Part shown: one piece after another, positions 35,201 through 47,348 of the stretch | Numbering within the stretch: the first letter of the stretch is position 1 | Layout: every line of letters begins with the position of its first letter | Made by a program: the position numbers and the translations under genes | The notes under the pieces: model-generated | Seen by the model: only the letters and a program-made list of their open reading frames with translations | What the model was told of the DNA's origin: nothing | The model's database searches: none | Source of the DNA: Turnera subulata | Lineage: Eukaryota; Streptophyta; Magnoliopsida; Malpighiales; Passifloraceae | Direction of reading: 5' to 3' | DNA length: 64,000 bases | Assembly: GCA_028386065.3 (NCBI GenBank) | Contig: JAKUCV010004776.1 | Span: 104,832-168,831 of the forward strand

Positions 35201-36314
35201 GTGGCTGCCATGAGAAAATGGAATGTGGATGTTCCTAGTGACCCAAAACTTCTTTATGAGCTGGAATTGGAAGAATATGCAAAGGCCGGGAAGTTTAGGA
35301 TTGACTCAACTCCAACTTTGAGGTTTGTTGTTACATATATCAAGCCCACACATCAATAACCTACCCTTTGAAATGAAAAGAAAATAAAATGACTTGGTTT
35401 CTGATGAACTTTTGTTACAACTTGTGTGTGTTCTTTGCAGGTTTCTTAGCAAAGCAGCTGTGCAAACAGGTTCAAGTGATCCATGGATGCTTTGCTCAGT
35501 CACTCAAGTAGAAGAAACCAAACAAATGATAAGAATGATTCCTATCTGGGTATCCACATTTGTTCCCAGTACAATGATTGCTCAGATAAATACCCTTTTT
35601 GTCAAGCAAGGAACTACTCTTGATAGGCATATGGGTAGCTTCAAAATTCCTCCAGCAAGTTTAGCTGGATTTGTGACACTATCAATGCTTATTAGTGTTG
35701 TCCTATATGACAAGTTCTTTGTCAATATCACGAGGAGGTGGACAAAGAATCCTAGAGGAATCACTCTTCTTCAGAGGATGGGAATTGGCATGGTTTTTCA
35801 CATCTTTATCATGGTGATTGCATCTCTAGTTGAAAGTCACAGGCTTAGTGTTGCCAAAAGATATGGGTTGGTTGAAAACGGAGGACAAATTCCTTTGACA
35901 ATATTCATTTTACTTCCTCAGTTTGTGCTTATGGGAACGGCTGATGCCTTTTTGGAGGTGGCAAAGCTTGAGTTCTTCTATGACCAGGCACCTGAGAGCA
36001 TGAAGAGTCTTGGTACTTCTTATGCAATGACATGTCTTGGAGTAGGAAACTTCATCAGTAGTTTCCTTCTGTCCACAGTTTCTGATATCACCAAGAAACA
36101 CGGCCAAGGTGGATGGATTCGGAACAACCTAAACGCTTCACATCTGGACTACTACTATGCTTTCTTTGCTGTGCTAAACTTCCTGAACTTCATTTTCTTC
36201 TTGGTTGTGGTTAAGTTCTATGTCTATAAGGCTGAAGTTTCGGATTCAATGGAAGTGCTTACTGAAGAACTGAAGGGAATGAGATTAACAGAAGCCGACC
36301 AGCAAAGGTACTAG
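32253..36314 (+). CDS. NPF5.2: NRT1/PTR family transporter, NPF5.2/PTR3-like
   Basis: Four exons: 32253-32376, 33822-34039, 34757-35322, 35441-36314; 593 residues, as usual for a 12-TM NPF protein. Begins MAMAVEQGRLDEYTQDGTVD, then RGGWRACSFVVVYEVFERMAYYG with the ExxER motif for proton coupling, NLVIYLTKKLHQGTVKSANN, W.TPILGAYVADAHLGRYWT, AVGTGGTKPNISTIGADQFDDF, FFNWWMFSIFFGTLFANTVLVY, GTPFYRHRVPAGSPFTRMARV, INTLFVKQGTTLDRHMGSF, LPQFVLMGTADAFLEVAKLEFFYDQAPE and FVLNF-type last helices. Known: NPF members carry nitrate, di/tripeptides or hormones across membranes with protons; Arabidopsis PTR3 (NPF5.2) is a stress- and wound-induced peptide transporter. Agreement with NPF5.2 is high throughout. 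Substrate is inferred from the clade only. Confidence 0.95.
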
Positions 36315-37131
36315 ATCATAGCTTCATTGGATGTGACAGTAAGAGAAACAAGAGTTCACATAGAAAACAAAAGCTTCAGATGATAAAATATTAAGAAACT
36401 AAATGGTGGGCATTTTAGAAGAAGCTTGCTTGGCGGACTGTGGTGGATTGTTGGATTTGAAATACTTCTCTGTATCTTTTGTTTTACCTGTTGAAAACAT
36501 GATCAAATCCTGTTTGCTTCTTTTTTTTTTTTTTTTGGGAAGAGAAAGGAGTGGATATAGCTAAATACATTGGTGAGAGTTTCTGCCATCTATAGCTTAG
36601 CACAGTTGTAGAGTGAAATTGCTGTGTGTGCAAGACTCTCCTAACTGATATTTCAAATCATCTTGGAAAGAATTGTAAAATCATCATTCACCCTGGGAAA
36701 TTTCTAAACCAAGATTTGAGAAGATTTCGTTTTTTATATTTCATGGCCCATGTAAACATTAAGAAATAGAGAAATGAATCAAGGTTTATAAATTTGAAAA
36801 AATTTAGACAAAATCTTCACATGCTCCCTTAAATTGCATATCATCTAATTTTTTTGCTCCCCACCTCTGTGCTGGCATTTCCAGGCGTTACAGAACAATT
36901 CAAGACCAAGAGAGCAAGCACAAAAACTGTACAGGACTCTATTATCTCCCATCAAAATCTCTATGTAAGATACAAACTTAAGCAAAATGAGACAATGAGC
37001 CACTGATAATCCATTTTATGCCCGCTTATGTTACAAGGCCGGGACTTAATTAATAGTAGAATGCTCACCACAAGTTATAAACACCACAGGTTCAAGGAAA
37101 TAATAGAACCAAATTTATCATGTCCTGCCTC
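36315..37131. other. Convergent intergenic region (NPF and MUN gene 3' ends)
   Basis: Contains the 3' UTRs of the two convergent genes and a T tract near 36521-36536. Nothing else is seen. Confidence 0.6.
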
Positions 37132-40100
37132 TCACTTCCTCCTTGCTAATTGGAATGATTTCTTTAGGAACATATTAGCAGCTTTATCATTCCTGTGACA
37201 TAACACCCTCAGTATTGTGTTTGGATCTGCCTTATTCCACCTTCCTGTTGTAGGTGGCATTGGGAGTTTTTGGCCTGAGGTGACCATTCCCATACCACTT
37301 GCTTCACAGATCAAGCAACTGAAATCTTCCATAAGATGCTCTGTGCTTTTTCCCATCAATCCTATCACTCCTTCAACTACTTCAGCCTCCCTATCCATGA
37401 CCTCCTCATTCATCAATCCTTCGCCACAAGTGTAGAAAGTACGCTTCAAGTTCTCAAAATCCTCCTCAATCATCTTACGGTCAGAGATGTAAAACACACG
37501 ACCATATCCTCCAGCAAGCAGCACCATGAGGAAGGCCTCAAATGAAGCCTTCATTACTTCCCTTATTGCTAAATTTTGTGCTCGGTCTGTGAGAATTGCG
37601 CTCATTAGAGTAAGGTTCTGCTTCAGAATCCTCAATGCAGGCTTAATCCTTGCATTTGCCACATCACCAACATAAAGGGTCTCATAGAAGACAGAATTTG
37701 AGTCCAGGAAGATCAAGCGGTAGGCTGCAACTTCTGATACATGTTGAGCACCGGTATGGATTGCTGCAAGGGATTGGTCGAAGTAAGAAGATGAGTTGCC
37801 CACGCGCGACGAGCTGTCACTTTGAGGAGCACGGGCTGAAGGAGCAGTTCTTGGAGCAAGGGCAAGGGTCTTGTCAAGAGAGTGGATGTGAGATTGAAGG
37901 TAATGCAAAGTGTTGAGGCGGATGTATAGGCGTTGTGTTCCGCGGCTTGTTGATGGCCGAGGATGATGATTTTCGGTTGGACCAACTGGCTGCATGACTT
38001 CAGAGCTAACAGCACAAGGAGTGGCCTTCTTCCACAATTTGAGGAACCTTGAGTCACTGTTGCATCTGGTGAGAGGAGGAAGAGAGGGAAGATAGCTCTG
38101 CTTTGATCCTGGAACAGACATTTGAGGGGAAAAATTAATGCTAAATCAAAAAGTCATGATGCACAGTCTGCTAAATCAAAAAGTCATGACACTCTTAGTA
38201 TTACTTTTAAGAGAATGAATCATTATCTTCTAAAAAGAGTATCCTGTAATTCTTCAAGGAACTAATGCAATCATATCAGGAATAATGAAAGTCTTAGATA
38301 AGAACAAGTGGACTTTTTCTTACCACAAGCTGTAACCAAGTTAATGTAATCTTTGAAGAGCTTCTCTAAACCTTCTGCGAGTTCATAAACCAGCTCATTA
38401 GAAATTCCAACGGGGATTTGGAAGAATTCGTCAGCAGCATCCTGTGCTATTTTCATCAACTCCACAGCAGACTGGGCATAAGGCTCGTTCTTGGACTTTG
38501 GATTCCATGTCTGCAATATAGATTGCACAAATTAGCTTCCAAACTCAGATAAGGTAAATCCGGTATTATACAATTTAACACAAACTTACTTCGCATTCTT
38601 TTGCTCGGAGAAGACATTCTTTCCCTCTTCTCAATTTCCCGTTAATCCATTGTCCCATTTGCCTTAGTATGACCGCCTCAACTTCGTATGGAACCATCTG
38701 CCTCACTATATTCTTGCCTCCATCTTCATATTCTGCAGAGTCTTCAACTACCATTTGAACCAACATCTTCTCCAGCTTTGCAGCCCTGTTCAAAACTTCA
38801 ACTGTATCACTATTGAGCGCGGTCATTCCTGAGAGATATTGCTTAAGAACAGCCCCGTAGCACTGGTGCAGAGTCAGAGCTGCAACACTGGCTGCAGTCG
38901 GAAGCCATTTCTTCAAGATGGGACTAAAGCTTTGCCTCTCCCTCAATGCCAAATCTTCTGTTTCAGTAGCAAGTTGAAGGAGAGCTTCTGTTGCCTCGTC
39001 CTTCACTTCAACACTTGTACTCTTGTAGCTTCCTGTTTCTATTATCTGCATTTTTTTACAAACATGAATCTCAGAGAGGCAGAGAAACTGAGAAACAGAT
39101 ACCGTTCTTATAATTAAACTATATATATATAATCAAATAAAACAGAATTTCACTAACCTTTGCAAATGCATTCTTTATAGAAGCTCGAATGTAGAAATCC
39201 GCACGATCAGGTGAACAATCAAATGGTGCGTCCCCTTTCACTTTACTTACCACTTCAGCAATGGAAACGTCGTCGCCCAAGATGCTGGATGCAGATAACG
39301 CCAGAGGCATAAGATTCTCAATCAAGACTCCCCTCTGGAAGTAGTCATGATAGTGAAGCAACCTCTTCTCCGCCCATCCTTGCATTGAAGCCAACATAGA
39401 AGACAACAGCTTCACATACACGGCCTCCCTATCGGGCTTCTTCGCATCATTAGCCACCTCAGTTGACAGCATAGCGTGGGTGGCATATAGAAGATCCGGC
39501 TCCGATTGTCCTGTAAGCACATATTGCTGGAAGAACACCCAAGTGAAGCAAAGGTTGTGAATGGCCCTATTGATTCCAAGTGTAGTCCATGTCTTCTTCA
39601 TCAACTCCACAAGCTCATCAACCTCATCAAGAACCAACGTCTCGTCCCTGAAGTCAAAAATTGACCGGAGAAGGGAGACGTAGATGTGGATATTGATGGG
39701 GAAGCCATCGGCCCAATGGCAAGTATCAGCTGGGTTGCCGTTGGCGCTTCGCCAGGACAAGGACACAATGCAGTTGCATAAGGTTCTCATGGTATCAGAA
39801 TTTTTGCTCGTGTCGATGGGTTTGTATTCGCATTGACGTGCAATCTCACGGAAACGCAGAGCGTAAGTGTTTGATTTGTCCAGTGGGATTGCAGGGTGGA
39901 GGATGAGGCCGGCTTCCATGATTTTGAGCTGACGCCTTTGCCAAAAATGGTACTCCTTTGAGTCGTTAAATTCTGATGGCTTTAGATGGCGAAGCAACTC
40001 TAGTGGTAGAATTATAGTCTCTGCCCTCTTCGACGTCTGCAGAGAAATACAACAATAAAAGGGTCAATCAATCACTAATTTCTAAACAAGGTAGACTAAT

Positions 40101-40905
40101 CCTGAACCGGACATCATCGGACCTATTTGGTTCAATGTAATATGCCATGCATATTCATGCAACATTTTTTTTAAAAAAAACCTATAGTGATTTGATTGTT
40201 GTTATTACGTACTTGGCCAACAAGGGTCCTCATGAGTGTCTTCCTCAACCTATTATCGCTCTGCTCCGTCACCCCCATCTGGAGCCTCATGATCTCCGCC
40301 GACGTCATTGGCCGGCGGGGCCTGGACGGTCCCGGCACCGTGGTGAACCCCATTCCTGGGCTCGCGCTCACGTTGGTGCTAGGCGACCCCGGGGTGGGCA
40401 CGATGATGGGCGGGCCGGCGCCGGTGGACATTCTCCTGGACGGCGACCTCTTGAGCATCTTGAGCCCAAGGGCCTTCTTGATCCTGCTGGTCGGGGTCAT
40501 GATCACCACAGGGCCCGCCACCACCCTCCCTCCAGGGGTTCCCGATCCTGAAGCTCTCTCACTCCCGCTGCTGCCGCCGCTGCTGCCTCCTCCTTCCCCG
40601 CCATCGTGATGATGATGATGATGTTCGCTGTTTCTGTCTCCACCACCATTTTTTTCGCCGCCACCGCCGCGATGTTCCCTCGAGTAGAACGAGAGCGCGT
40701 TCTTCCCCCCACCGAAGCCCGGAGACGACCTGCACGCGGTGAAGAACACCTCGTACGCGGCCTCCCTGATGTCGTCGTTGTCCAGGCCTTCGAGGTGGCC
40801 GAAGGGCCACACCAGGTCGGCGTCCTCCACGGAGGCGACCCCGGTGGAGGCGGAGACCATGCTGATGGCGCCAGAGAAGGTCTCGGCCCGGACGTGCTGG
40901 CCCAT
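37132..40905 (-). CDS. MUN-domain (DUF810, plant UNC-13-like) protein
   Basis: Five exons: 40905-40213, 40036-39158, 39045-38590, 38510-38324, 38108-37132; 1063 residues with closed phases. The N-terminus has VEDADLVWPFGHLEGLDNDDIREAAYEVFFTACRSSPGFGG, followed by a His/Gly/Ser low-complexity linker and MTSAEIMRLQMGVTEQSDNRLRKTL. The middle has RHLKPSEFNDSKEYHFWQRRQLKIMEAGL and CHWADGFPINIHIYVSLL. The C-terminal MUN part ends PTTGRWNKADPNTILRVLCHRND and an arginine/lysine tail. Known: this plant family includes PATROL1, which helps deliver a plasma-membrane proton pump; closer DUF810 paralogues are poorly characterised. Exon 1 is much more GC-rich than the rest, which produces several long spurious ORFs on both strands. 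The start at 40905 precedes the conserved block by about 30 residues. Confidence 0.93.
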
Positions 40906-41969
40906 GATGGTGGGGGCGGGAGGGAGGTGTTATGTCGTTCTATAGAGATAACACGCTTCAACCGACGCGTCGGTGGCAAATGGGCGCGCGCTGCGCGTGA
41001 TGTGGTGGATTAAATTATTTCCGGCGGGAGAGGGGAGGGAGAGATGGAGAGCATAATTTAAAAGGGGTTAGTTTTGGTGGTTATTGTCACAACCAAAATT
41101 GGGGTGTCATGGAAGACAGATATAGTTTTTGAGGATTGGCAATCAAGGGTTAGGGACATTTGGTTGTTTTGAGAGGAAAATGAGGGGGAGACTATTGTTA
41201 TTGTGTGGAGTAAAAATGTACACCAAATATTTAGCATAATCCTAAATGCTGTCCGCTATTTTTGATGTGTATGGATTGTTTTGTGTTTCTTTGTCTCCCT
41301 ACAAAAAAAAAAATTATAAGCTCTGTCAAAATTTAGATACTTGGATAATATTCTCTTCTACATAACATAAGCATATACGTTGATGTTCTTAATTAGTAAA
41401 GAGAGGTTATAAATGGTCATATCTAAAGGAAACAAAAAGAGAGTTATAAACGCTGCAGTCTCAAAATTTTAACATTGAACTGACCTTAACTCAAAATGGC
41501 AAATACATTGAGGACTTCAGACTTTGCTTTGGGCTTTGAGGACTTTAGACTTTGCTTGGAATCCTCGTTCAATCACCTCCCTTTAGATACTTTGATTGCA
41601 CGAGAGTTATAAATGGACTTCAGACGTTGCTTTGGGCCTGGCTTCAGTTAATGGATATTGGACCAATGAACAAATTTGGGCCTATCCATATCAGTTAGGT
41701 TATTGTTTTTCGTGTTTATCTTTACCCATTTTAAAAGTACAATTACCTATATTAACAAGGTATATTGGTGATTAACTCAAATGATAATAACAATCTTTGT
41801 GAAATTGTGAATAGAATTCTAAGTATATTCATTCTAAAAAAAACTTTAAGTATATTAGTATGAAGCAAAATAAATGACTGTAGAAATTTGTGACATAAAA
41901 TATTTATGTCTAACAATAAAGTCTGATTCCAATTGTTTTAATGGTTCAGTATTTAAACTTTAAAGTCTA
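40906..41969. other. Upstream region of the MUN gene and intergenic DNA
   Basis: First ~150 bp are GC-rich leader/promoter DNA, then AT-rich sequence. A weak 10-bp duplicated target around 41820-41856 may be another micro-insertion. Confidence 0.5.
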
Positions 41970-42363
41970 CTAAATGTTCTTTTTTCCCTTGCTTCAGTAG
42001 TTGTATGCAATTCATCTTGGCCTGTCTTTGGCCGAGGATCATGGTTATCGCCAAGTTATTATGGGGAGTGGTTCGCAGGTTGCTACTCACCTGGTTCGTG
42101 CTGGCTCTTCACTAGTTGACCCCCTTAAGCCTTTTGCTTTTGGATATTCAACATCTAATGGCTTGACCATGGCAAATTGGCAATGCTCGCTGCATCATAT
42201 CCTTCAAGAGGCCAATTCTTACGCTGATCTACTAGCTAAGATGGGTGCACTGCCCCCACCTGAGCTCTTGAGTCCCCTGCATTCTGATATTTTTAGTGTT
42301 GCCACTTTGAGAAATGAGAATCTAGTGTGTTTTTATTTTGCTTTCCTTTCTGATGAACAAAAA
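41970..42363 (+). mobile_element. LINE fragment: RNase H C-terminus only
   Basis: Reads MYAIHLGLSLAEDHGYRQVIM, WQCSLHHILQEANSYADLLAKMG and ends in an A run. 8-bp flanks aaagtcta at 41962-41969 and 42364-42371 are consistent with a short target duplication. Strongly 5' truncated. Confidence 0.65.
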
Positions 42364-42861
42364 AAAGTCTATATGTTTTTTCTAAACTCCAAAAAAACAC
42401 AAAAGAAAGATGCATGTCACTGTGTAAAGCTAATTAAGCTTAAATAAGAATAAAATGGTCTTCTTAAATAAATTTCTATTATCAGTCATAAAAAAAGAGT
42501 TATAATTATTAAATACCTTTTTATATACTTGGAGGGACCCGTGCTGGTGAGCGCAGCCGTTGGTCACAAGCGAGAAAGAAGACCTTTGAATTTAAGAATT
42601 AGGTTTTAGTTTTTCATGTCCATGCTATGGTAACTTATAGTATGGACTAAAATTAACGAGTCCCGGCGCTTCCAGTCAAGCCCCATTATAGTGTGATGTG
42701 GGTGAATATGGCCTTTCACACTGTGGGGTGGTGGCCGTTGAGCCCGGGGTCTCCCCGACACTATGACGCGTAGCAGGCGAGGGTGTCCGCTGGTGCCCCG
42801 GTGGGCGGTCTCTCCTATGAGGAGGGTCTAATGCCAGGATGTAACCGGTATTGACCGGGGC

Positions 42862-45800
42862 TGAGACGCCCCGACCCGTATTTACCGTACACAGTAAACA
42901 CGTGCTGGAACTGTGACAACCCAATCCAACAAAGCCCGACATACAGTGTATAAAAACAATACACTGGCCAACAGCCCAATAACAAAACTGAAAACTGGCC
43001 CTTCGGCCCAACAAGGAACTTGTCACCTGAACCCTGGGGACATCAACAACATTAACCATCCAGCCCAATGGCCCAATTACAACATAAGCACAGCAGAAAA
43101 CTCAACAATATGCACATCGGAAGACTTATGACTCACATGACAACATATGCAAGGCCCAATGCAACTATTGGATCCGAGTCCTGTCCGAGGGTACGCTTCA
43201 GCTTGCCCGGTACGTTCCTGCACTACAAACAACTCATCCTACGGGATGAAACCCCGCAGGCGAGGGGTAAGTCCGAAGCGCTCACCGACGAAAGAAAAAA
43301 AGTGATATATAATCAACCATAATACTTTCGAAATAAACACAACAATCACAACAAAGCAAAAACAACTACATCACAAGGATACTGCCATAACAACTAACAC
43401 ACATACTACACGACAGAGGAATCCAACTCAAACAACACATTAGAGGAAACCAACACGAACAACATAACAGAGGAAACCAACACAAACAACATGATAGAGG
43501 AATCCTACTAAATCATATCAAGCCAAGACCAAATGAATACTTATTAATTTTTATTACCAATTTTATCTTCCGGGCCCCGTCACTGGACAAGCTAGGGTCG
43601 TACCTGGTTATTAACTAATTCTGGATGTCAGGCCCCACCACAATCCGGGATCAACATCCCCATATCACAAATCCGGGATCAACATCCCAATATCACAAAT
43701 CCGGGATCAACATCCCAATATCACAAATCCGGGATCAACATCCCAATATCACAAATCCAGGGTCAACACCCCAACCAACTAACCCACTGGCCATGACACC
43801 ACAGAACTAGTCTCTAACCATCTAGTCGTACCACTACTTTCCACGTGACAATTATATCATCATCTCAAATTCCAGTTCAATCCATTACTCTTTCATCAAT
43901 TTCCCAATTTCTATTATCTCAGATTAATTCCTCAGACTCAATCTCTTATCTCAAACTCATGACACAAATTATTCAAACTTAACAGCTCAGCATTATTTCC
44001 AACACAATATACACAAGTCTATCACAATCCAACAACAGCATCAATAATTCCACAGTAATCAGGTAACAGTCAACAATCATTCCAGCAGATCAAACAAACA
44101 ATAAAAGTACACAAACAACAAAAAGACACACACAGCATTACGGGCACATATCAAGGTTTATCCATCCTCACCTGGTGTGTCTCTGAAACTATTATCTGGT
44201 CAAATCCCGATACCCTATATGTACATATAGAAACACAATAATCACTTATAATGCACCACAAAATGATTATGCATGATACCGGTTTTTAGAAATTGTTACA
44301 CGGCTTGTCTGTTCATTTTATCATCTCCACAATTTTCTTATTACCAAACAATTCATCCGGCTTGGGGGTAATTAATTTAATCCAACGGTTATATCAAACA
44401 CATCCGTTTCAAATCAAAACCGATCCCGTGCGTCCAAGCCGATATCCCAGCCCTTAGGTCGCTTATGACAAGAAAACGTATATATATACATAAATACTTG
44501 CATACGTTGTATTTGGTAATATGTCAAAGTAAGTATTATTTCATAAGTACTTATCCTCGATAAGATAATAATAATAGTAATAACCATATATATACGCTTA
44601 GTAATATTTGATCATAAAATTGTGGTAACGTTAAATACGTCCAATTAGTATATGAATAATACATATCCGATAATAAATCCGTTAAATAGGAAATACCTCT
44701 GTTTGTTATAATCTTATAATCTAGGTATACTTTATTTAATTATTAGTTCTTTTAGACGAATTTACGGTTCATTAACGTTCTTAGTCCGTTTATTATCATG
44801 TCCGTTGGAATGTATCCGTCCCGAGAACATGGGCTTTGCACAATCGGCCCATTTTCGAGCCTAACTTGTGATCCGCCCAAACCCGTGCTCATGGTATAAC
44901 TAAGTCTAAGGAATTACCGAAGTAACCCGTCCACCGAGTCCCGCCTCTTGAGGAATGCACTGTTCATACCGGAGTTGCCCGGGCCTCGCCGGAAACTCGC
45001 CGGATTCCGGCGGGTTACTGTTCACACAGTCCCAAGACAACCATCGCCCCTGCTGCTGTCCATCACCCAACAAACATCCAAGTCACACCCCCCTGAACAA
45101 CAACCCGGCCATCATCAACAGATCATCCCCACAACAACTACACCGTCGACATCAAACCACCTAGCTGAACCGCTGTCCAGTCCACCCACTAACACCTTCA
45201 CCACACCCACGGCCACTCACCGGCGACCAGCAACATCCACCACCCAGCAGCGTCCACTGCCCAGAGCACCGTAACCCTTAACCACAACAGCACCATGAGA
45301 GGCATCACACACCCAACACCCCGATTCAACCAACACAAACCAAAACACAAAACAACACCAATCAATCCAAGACCACAGAGTTCGATTTAAAGGAAAGAGG
45401 AAGGGGTTATAGAGGGGAGAGGAGTGTGCCGTTGTTGATCTTACCCATACAATCACGCGGCGGCGCGAGTTGCAGAAGGAAGAAAGAAATCGATGGCGAG
45501 GGAGGAGAAAGAGGAGACAGGAACAGGGGCGAAGAGGAGGGAAGGAGACCGGACACGGCGGTGTCGAACCCGTCTTGGGTGGCTGTGGCGGCGTCTGGCT
45601 GCAGCGGTGGTGGCTGGACGCAAGGAGATGCAGGGAGGAAGTGACGGTGGCAGATCGTGGGGCGGTGCCGGTTGCTGGTGGTCTTCGTCGGCAGAGGATC
45701 TCTCGTGGCGACGACACTCCTGCAGTGACGAGTGAAGGAAGAGGGCGGAAGGGAGGGAAGAGAGCAAGGTGAGAAGGAAGGAAGAGGAGAGGTGATGGGC

Positions 45801-46533
45801 AGATGAGAAGATGGTTTTGGCAGGGGAGAGGAAAGCAGAAGAGAAAGAGGAAGAAAGGGAGAGGAGGCAGATTGTGGAAGCAGAGAAAATCATTGAGAGG
45901 GAGAGAGGGATGTGGGGAAGAGATGAGAAGAAAACAAAAAGGAAAAGAGGAGAAAGGATAGGAGGGGTCGGCGGCTGGGAGAAAAAGTAGAAAATGGTGG
46001 AGGGGTCAGTGGTCACGGGTGGAGAGGCGGCTGGGAAGAAAGAAAAAGAGAAAGAAAAAGGAGAAGGAGAAAGGAAGGGAAAGAAAGAAAAGAGAGAAGA
46101 AAAGTGGGGCCCGCGCGGCTGGGAAAAACCGGGAGAGAGGAAGAAATATAACCGGGAAAGAGGAAGAGGAAGGAAAGAGGAGAAGGAAGAGTGGCTCGGG
46201 GCAAGCCACATTTGGCCGGTCCGGATTCTCGTGTCGGGATCTCGTAAACGCAGGGATACTCCCGTCTTTTCGAATTTTCCGTCCCGAGTCCAAAAATACA
46301 ACTTGGGCTCGGAAAATCCGATTAATCCTCCTGAGCATCGACCAACTCTCGGAACTGAAAACCGAGGCTCGGTTAGTCAGGAAGATACTCCCGAGCGCGG
46401 GAAACTCTCGGTTTCGAAAAACGACCCCCGATTTGCCTTGAATTAATCACCCAAGATTAATTCATTCGGTAAATCACTGTAAAACGACTTCTACAGTCCC
46501 GGTAAAAATCCAAATTTTACCGGGGCTGTTACA
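42862..46533 (-). mobile_element. 3.7-kb solo LTR / non-coding LTR element
   Basis: On the minus strand it starts TGTAACAGCCCCGG and ends CGGGGCGTCTCA, the TG..CA ends of a common plant LTR type. 5-bp target duplication ggggc on both sides (42857-42861, 46534-46538). No retroviral coding domain is read inside. The interior has a 28-bp tandem array, an AT-rich part and a purine-rich tract (45460-46200) that creates long low-complexity ORFs. A second copy of its minus-strand 3' end starts at 63673. Confidence 0.8.
43642..43769. repeat. 28-bp tandem array inside the solo LTR
   Basis: About 4.5 copies of a 28-bp unit beginning 'aatccgggatcaacatccc', nearly identical and without spacers. Confidence 0.88.
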
Positions 46534-46605
46534 GGGGCCTGGACCGACGGGGCGATGATGACACCACTGATGCCTTTTTTTTCTGCGACCAAAAAAAAAA
46601 TTAAC

Positions 46606-46798
46606 TAACATTACTATAAAAAATAATTGGTGAGCAATTCCATGCCCTTCTTAATGTAATTGTATTAATACAAACCGTGCAATGTAATTGCAACACATGG
46701 CAAATACTTCTATACCTGTTTACCAAAAAAAATTACTTTTATACCTTACAAGATTATAATTTTTTTTCATTTGTTTTTGCTAAAATGAAAAATCAGCC
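46606..46798. other. AT-rich spacer before the tRNA gene
   Basis: Contains the right half of the short repeated host segment shared with 62577-62658. Nothing else is seen. Confidence 0.5.
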
Positions 46799-46872
46799 CG
46801 ACCACAGTGGGAGTCGAACCCACGACCTTTTGATCCGAAGTCAAACGCGCTAATCCACTGCGCTATGCGGTC
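46799..46872 (-). tRNA. tRNA-Arg (anticodon TCG)
   Basis: Minus-strand cloverleaf of 74 nt without CCA. Acceptor GACCGCA pairs TGTGGTC (one G-U), D arm with AGTGGATTAGCGC, anticodon arm TTTGA-CTTCGGA-TCAAA giving TCG, and T arm GTGGG-TTCGACT-CCCAC. No intron. Internal A and B boxes are intact, so it can be transcribed by pol III. Confidence 0.95.
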
Positions 46873-47348
46873 TGAACTATGCAAGTTTAGAGAATCCTTT
46901 TTATATATCTTATAAATAATGGATTACCAAATAACTTATTTTAAGCTTCTGAACTATGTGAATCCAGTCCAACCGTAGGAGTGGATATTGTTGGGGTGAC
47001 TATGACCTTTCTATCATTATACACTAGTACCCATCATGTTCTGCCTCTAAGGAAGGAATGATTCTTTGTTTAATGAATTATTTTTCAAAAGGTGGGTTAG
47101 CAATGAAGAAACTAACAGGCCACACCAACTAGGCATATGCTTGTTTAAGATGTGAATTTTTATTTTCTAATCAGAATATAAGATATGAATGAATTCTATC
47201 TACAATTTGGGGTTCTGCTGCTATCTAACAAATCCACATTGCAGTTTTGTTATAAGCTGCAGAAGCTTCTTGCAGAAAACAAAACAAATCATAAATTCAT
47301 TGCTTCACATTGGAACTAATCTTTGATGTCCACATATCATGCCAAAAG
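46873..47348. other. Intergenic DNA; 3' UTR of the sugar transporter
   Basis: AT-rich, no further feature. Confidence 0.55.

Larger units (their letters stand above)
42658..46597 (+). mobile_element. Short poly-A retroelement (SINE or LINE end), split by a solo LTR
   Basis: The two outer parts, 42658-42861 and 46534-46597, together form about 268 bp of GC-rich sequence ending in a poly-A tail and flanked by the 8-bp duplication aaattaac (42650-42657, 46598-46605). The uninterrupted host sequence exists at about 62577-62658, giving an empty site. No clear pol III A and B boxes, so SINE versus LINE 3' end is undecided. Confidence 0.65.

Noticed and set aside
40147..41013. Several long ORFs on both strands
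   Set aside because: Shadows of the GC-rich first exon of the MUN-domain gene; Ala/Gly/Pro/Arg-rich and without motifs.
41820..41856. Further micro-insertion with 10-bp duplication
   Set aside because: The repeat (taagtatatt) is short and AT-only, so chance is likely.
43642..43769. CRISPR-like regular repeats
   Set aside because: 28-bp units are directly adjacent without spacers, in plant DNA inside an LTR: a simple tandem array.
45217..46446. Long Ser/Pro/Phe-rich (minus) and Glu/Lys/Arg-rich (plus) ORFs
   Set aside because: They are translations of a purine-rich tract within the solo LTR; complementary low-complexity proteins on both strands show there is no coding signal.
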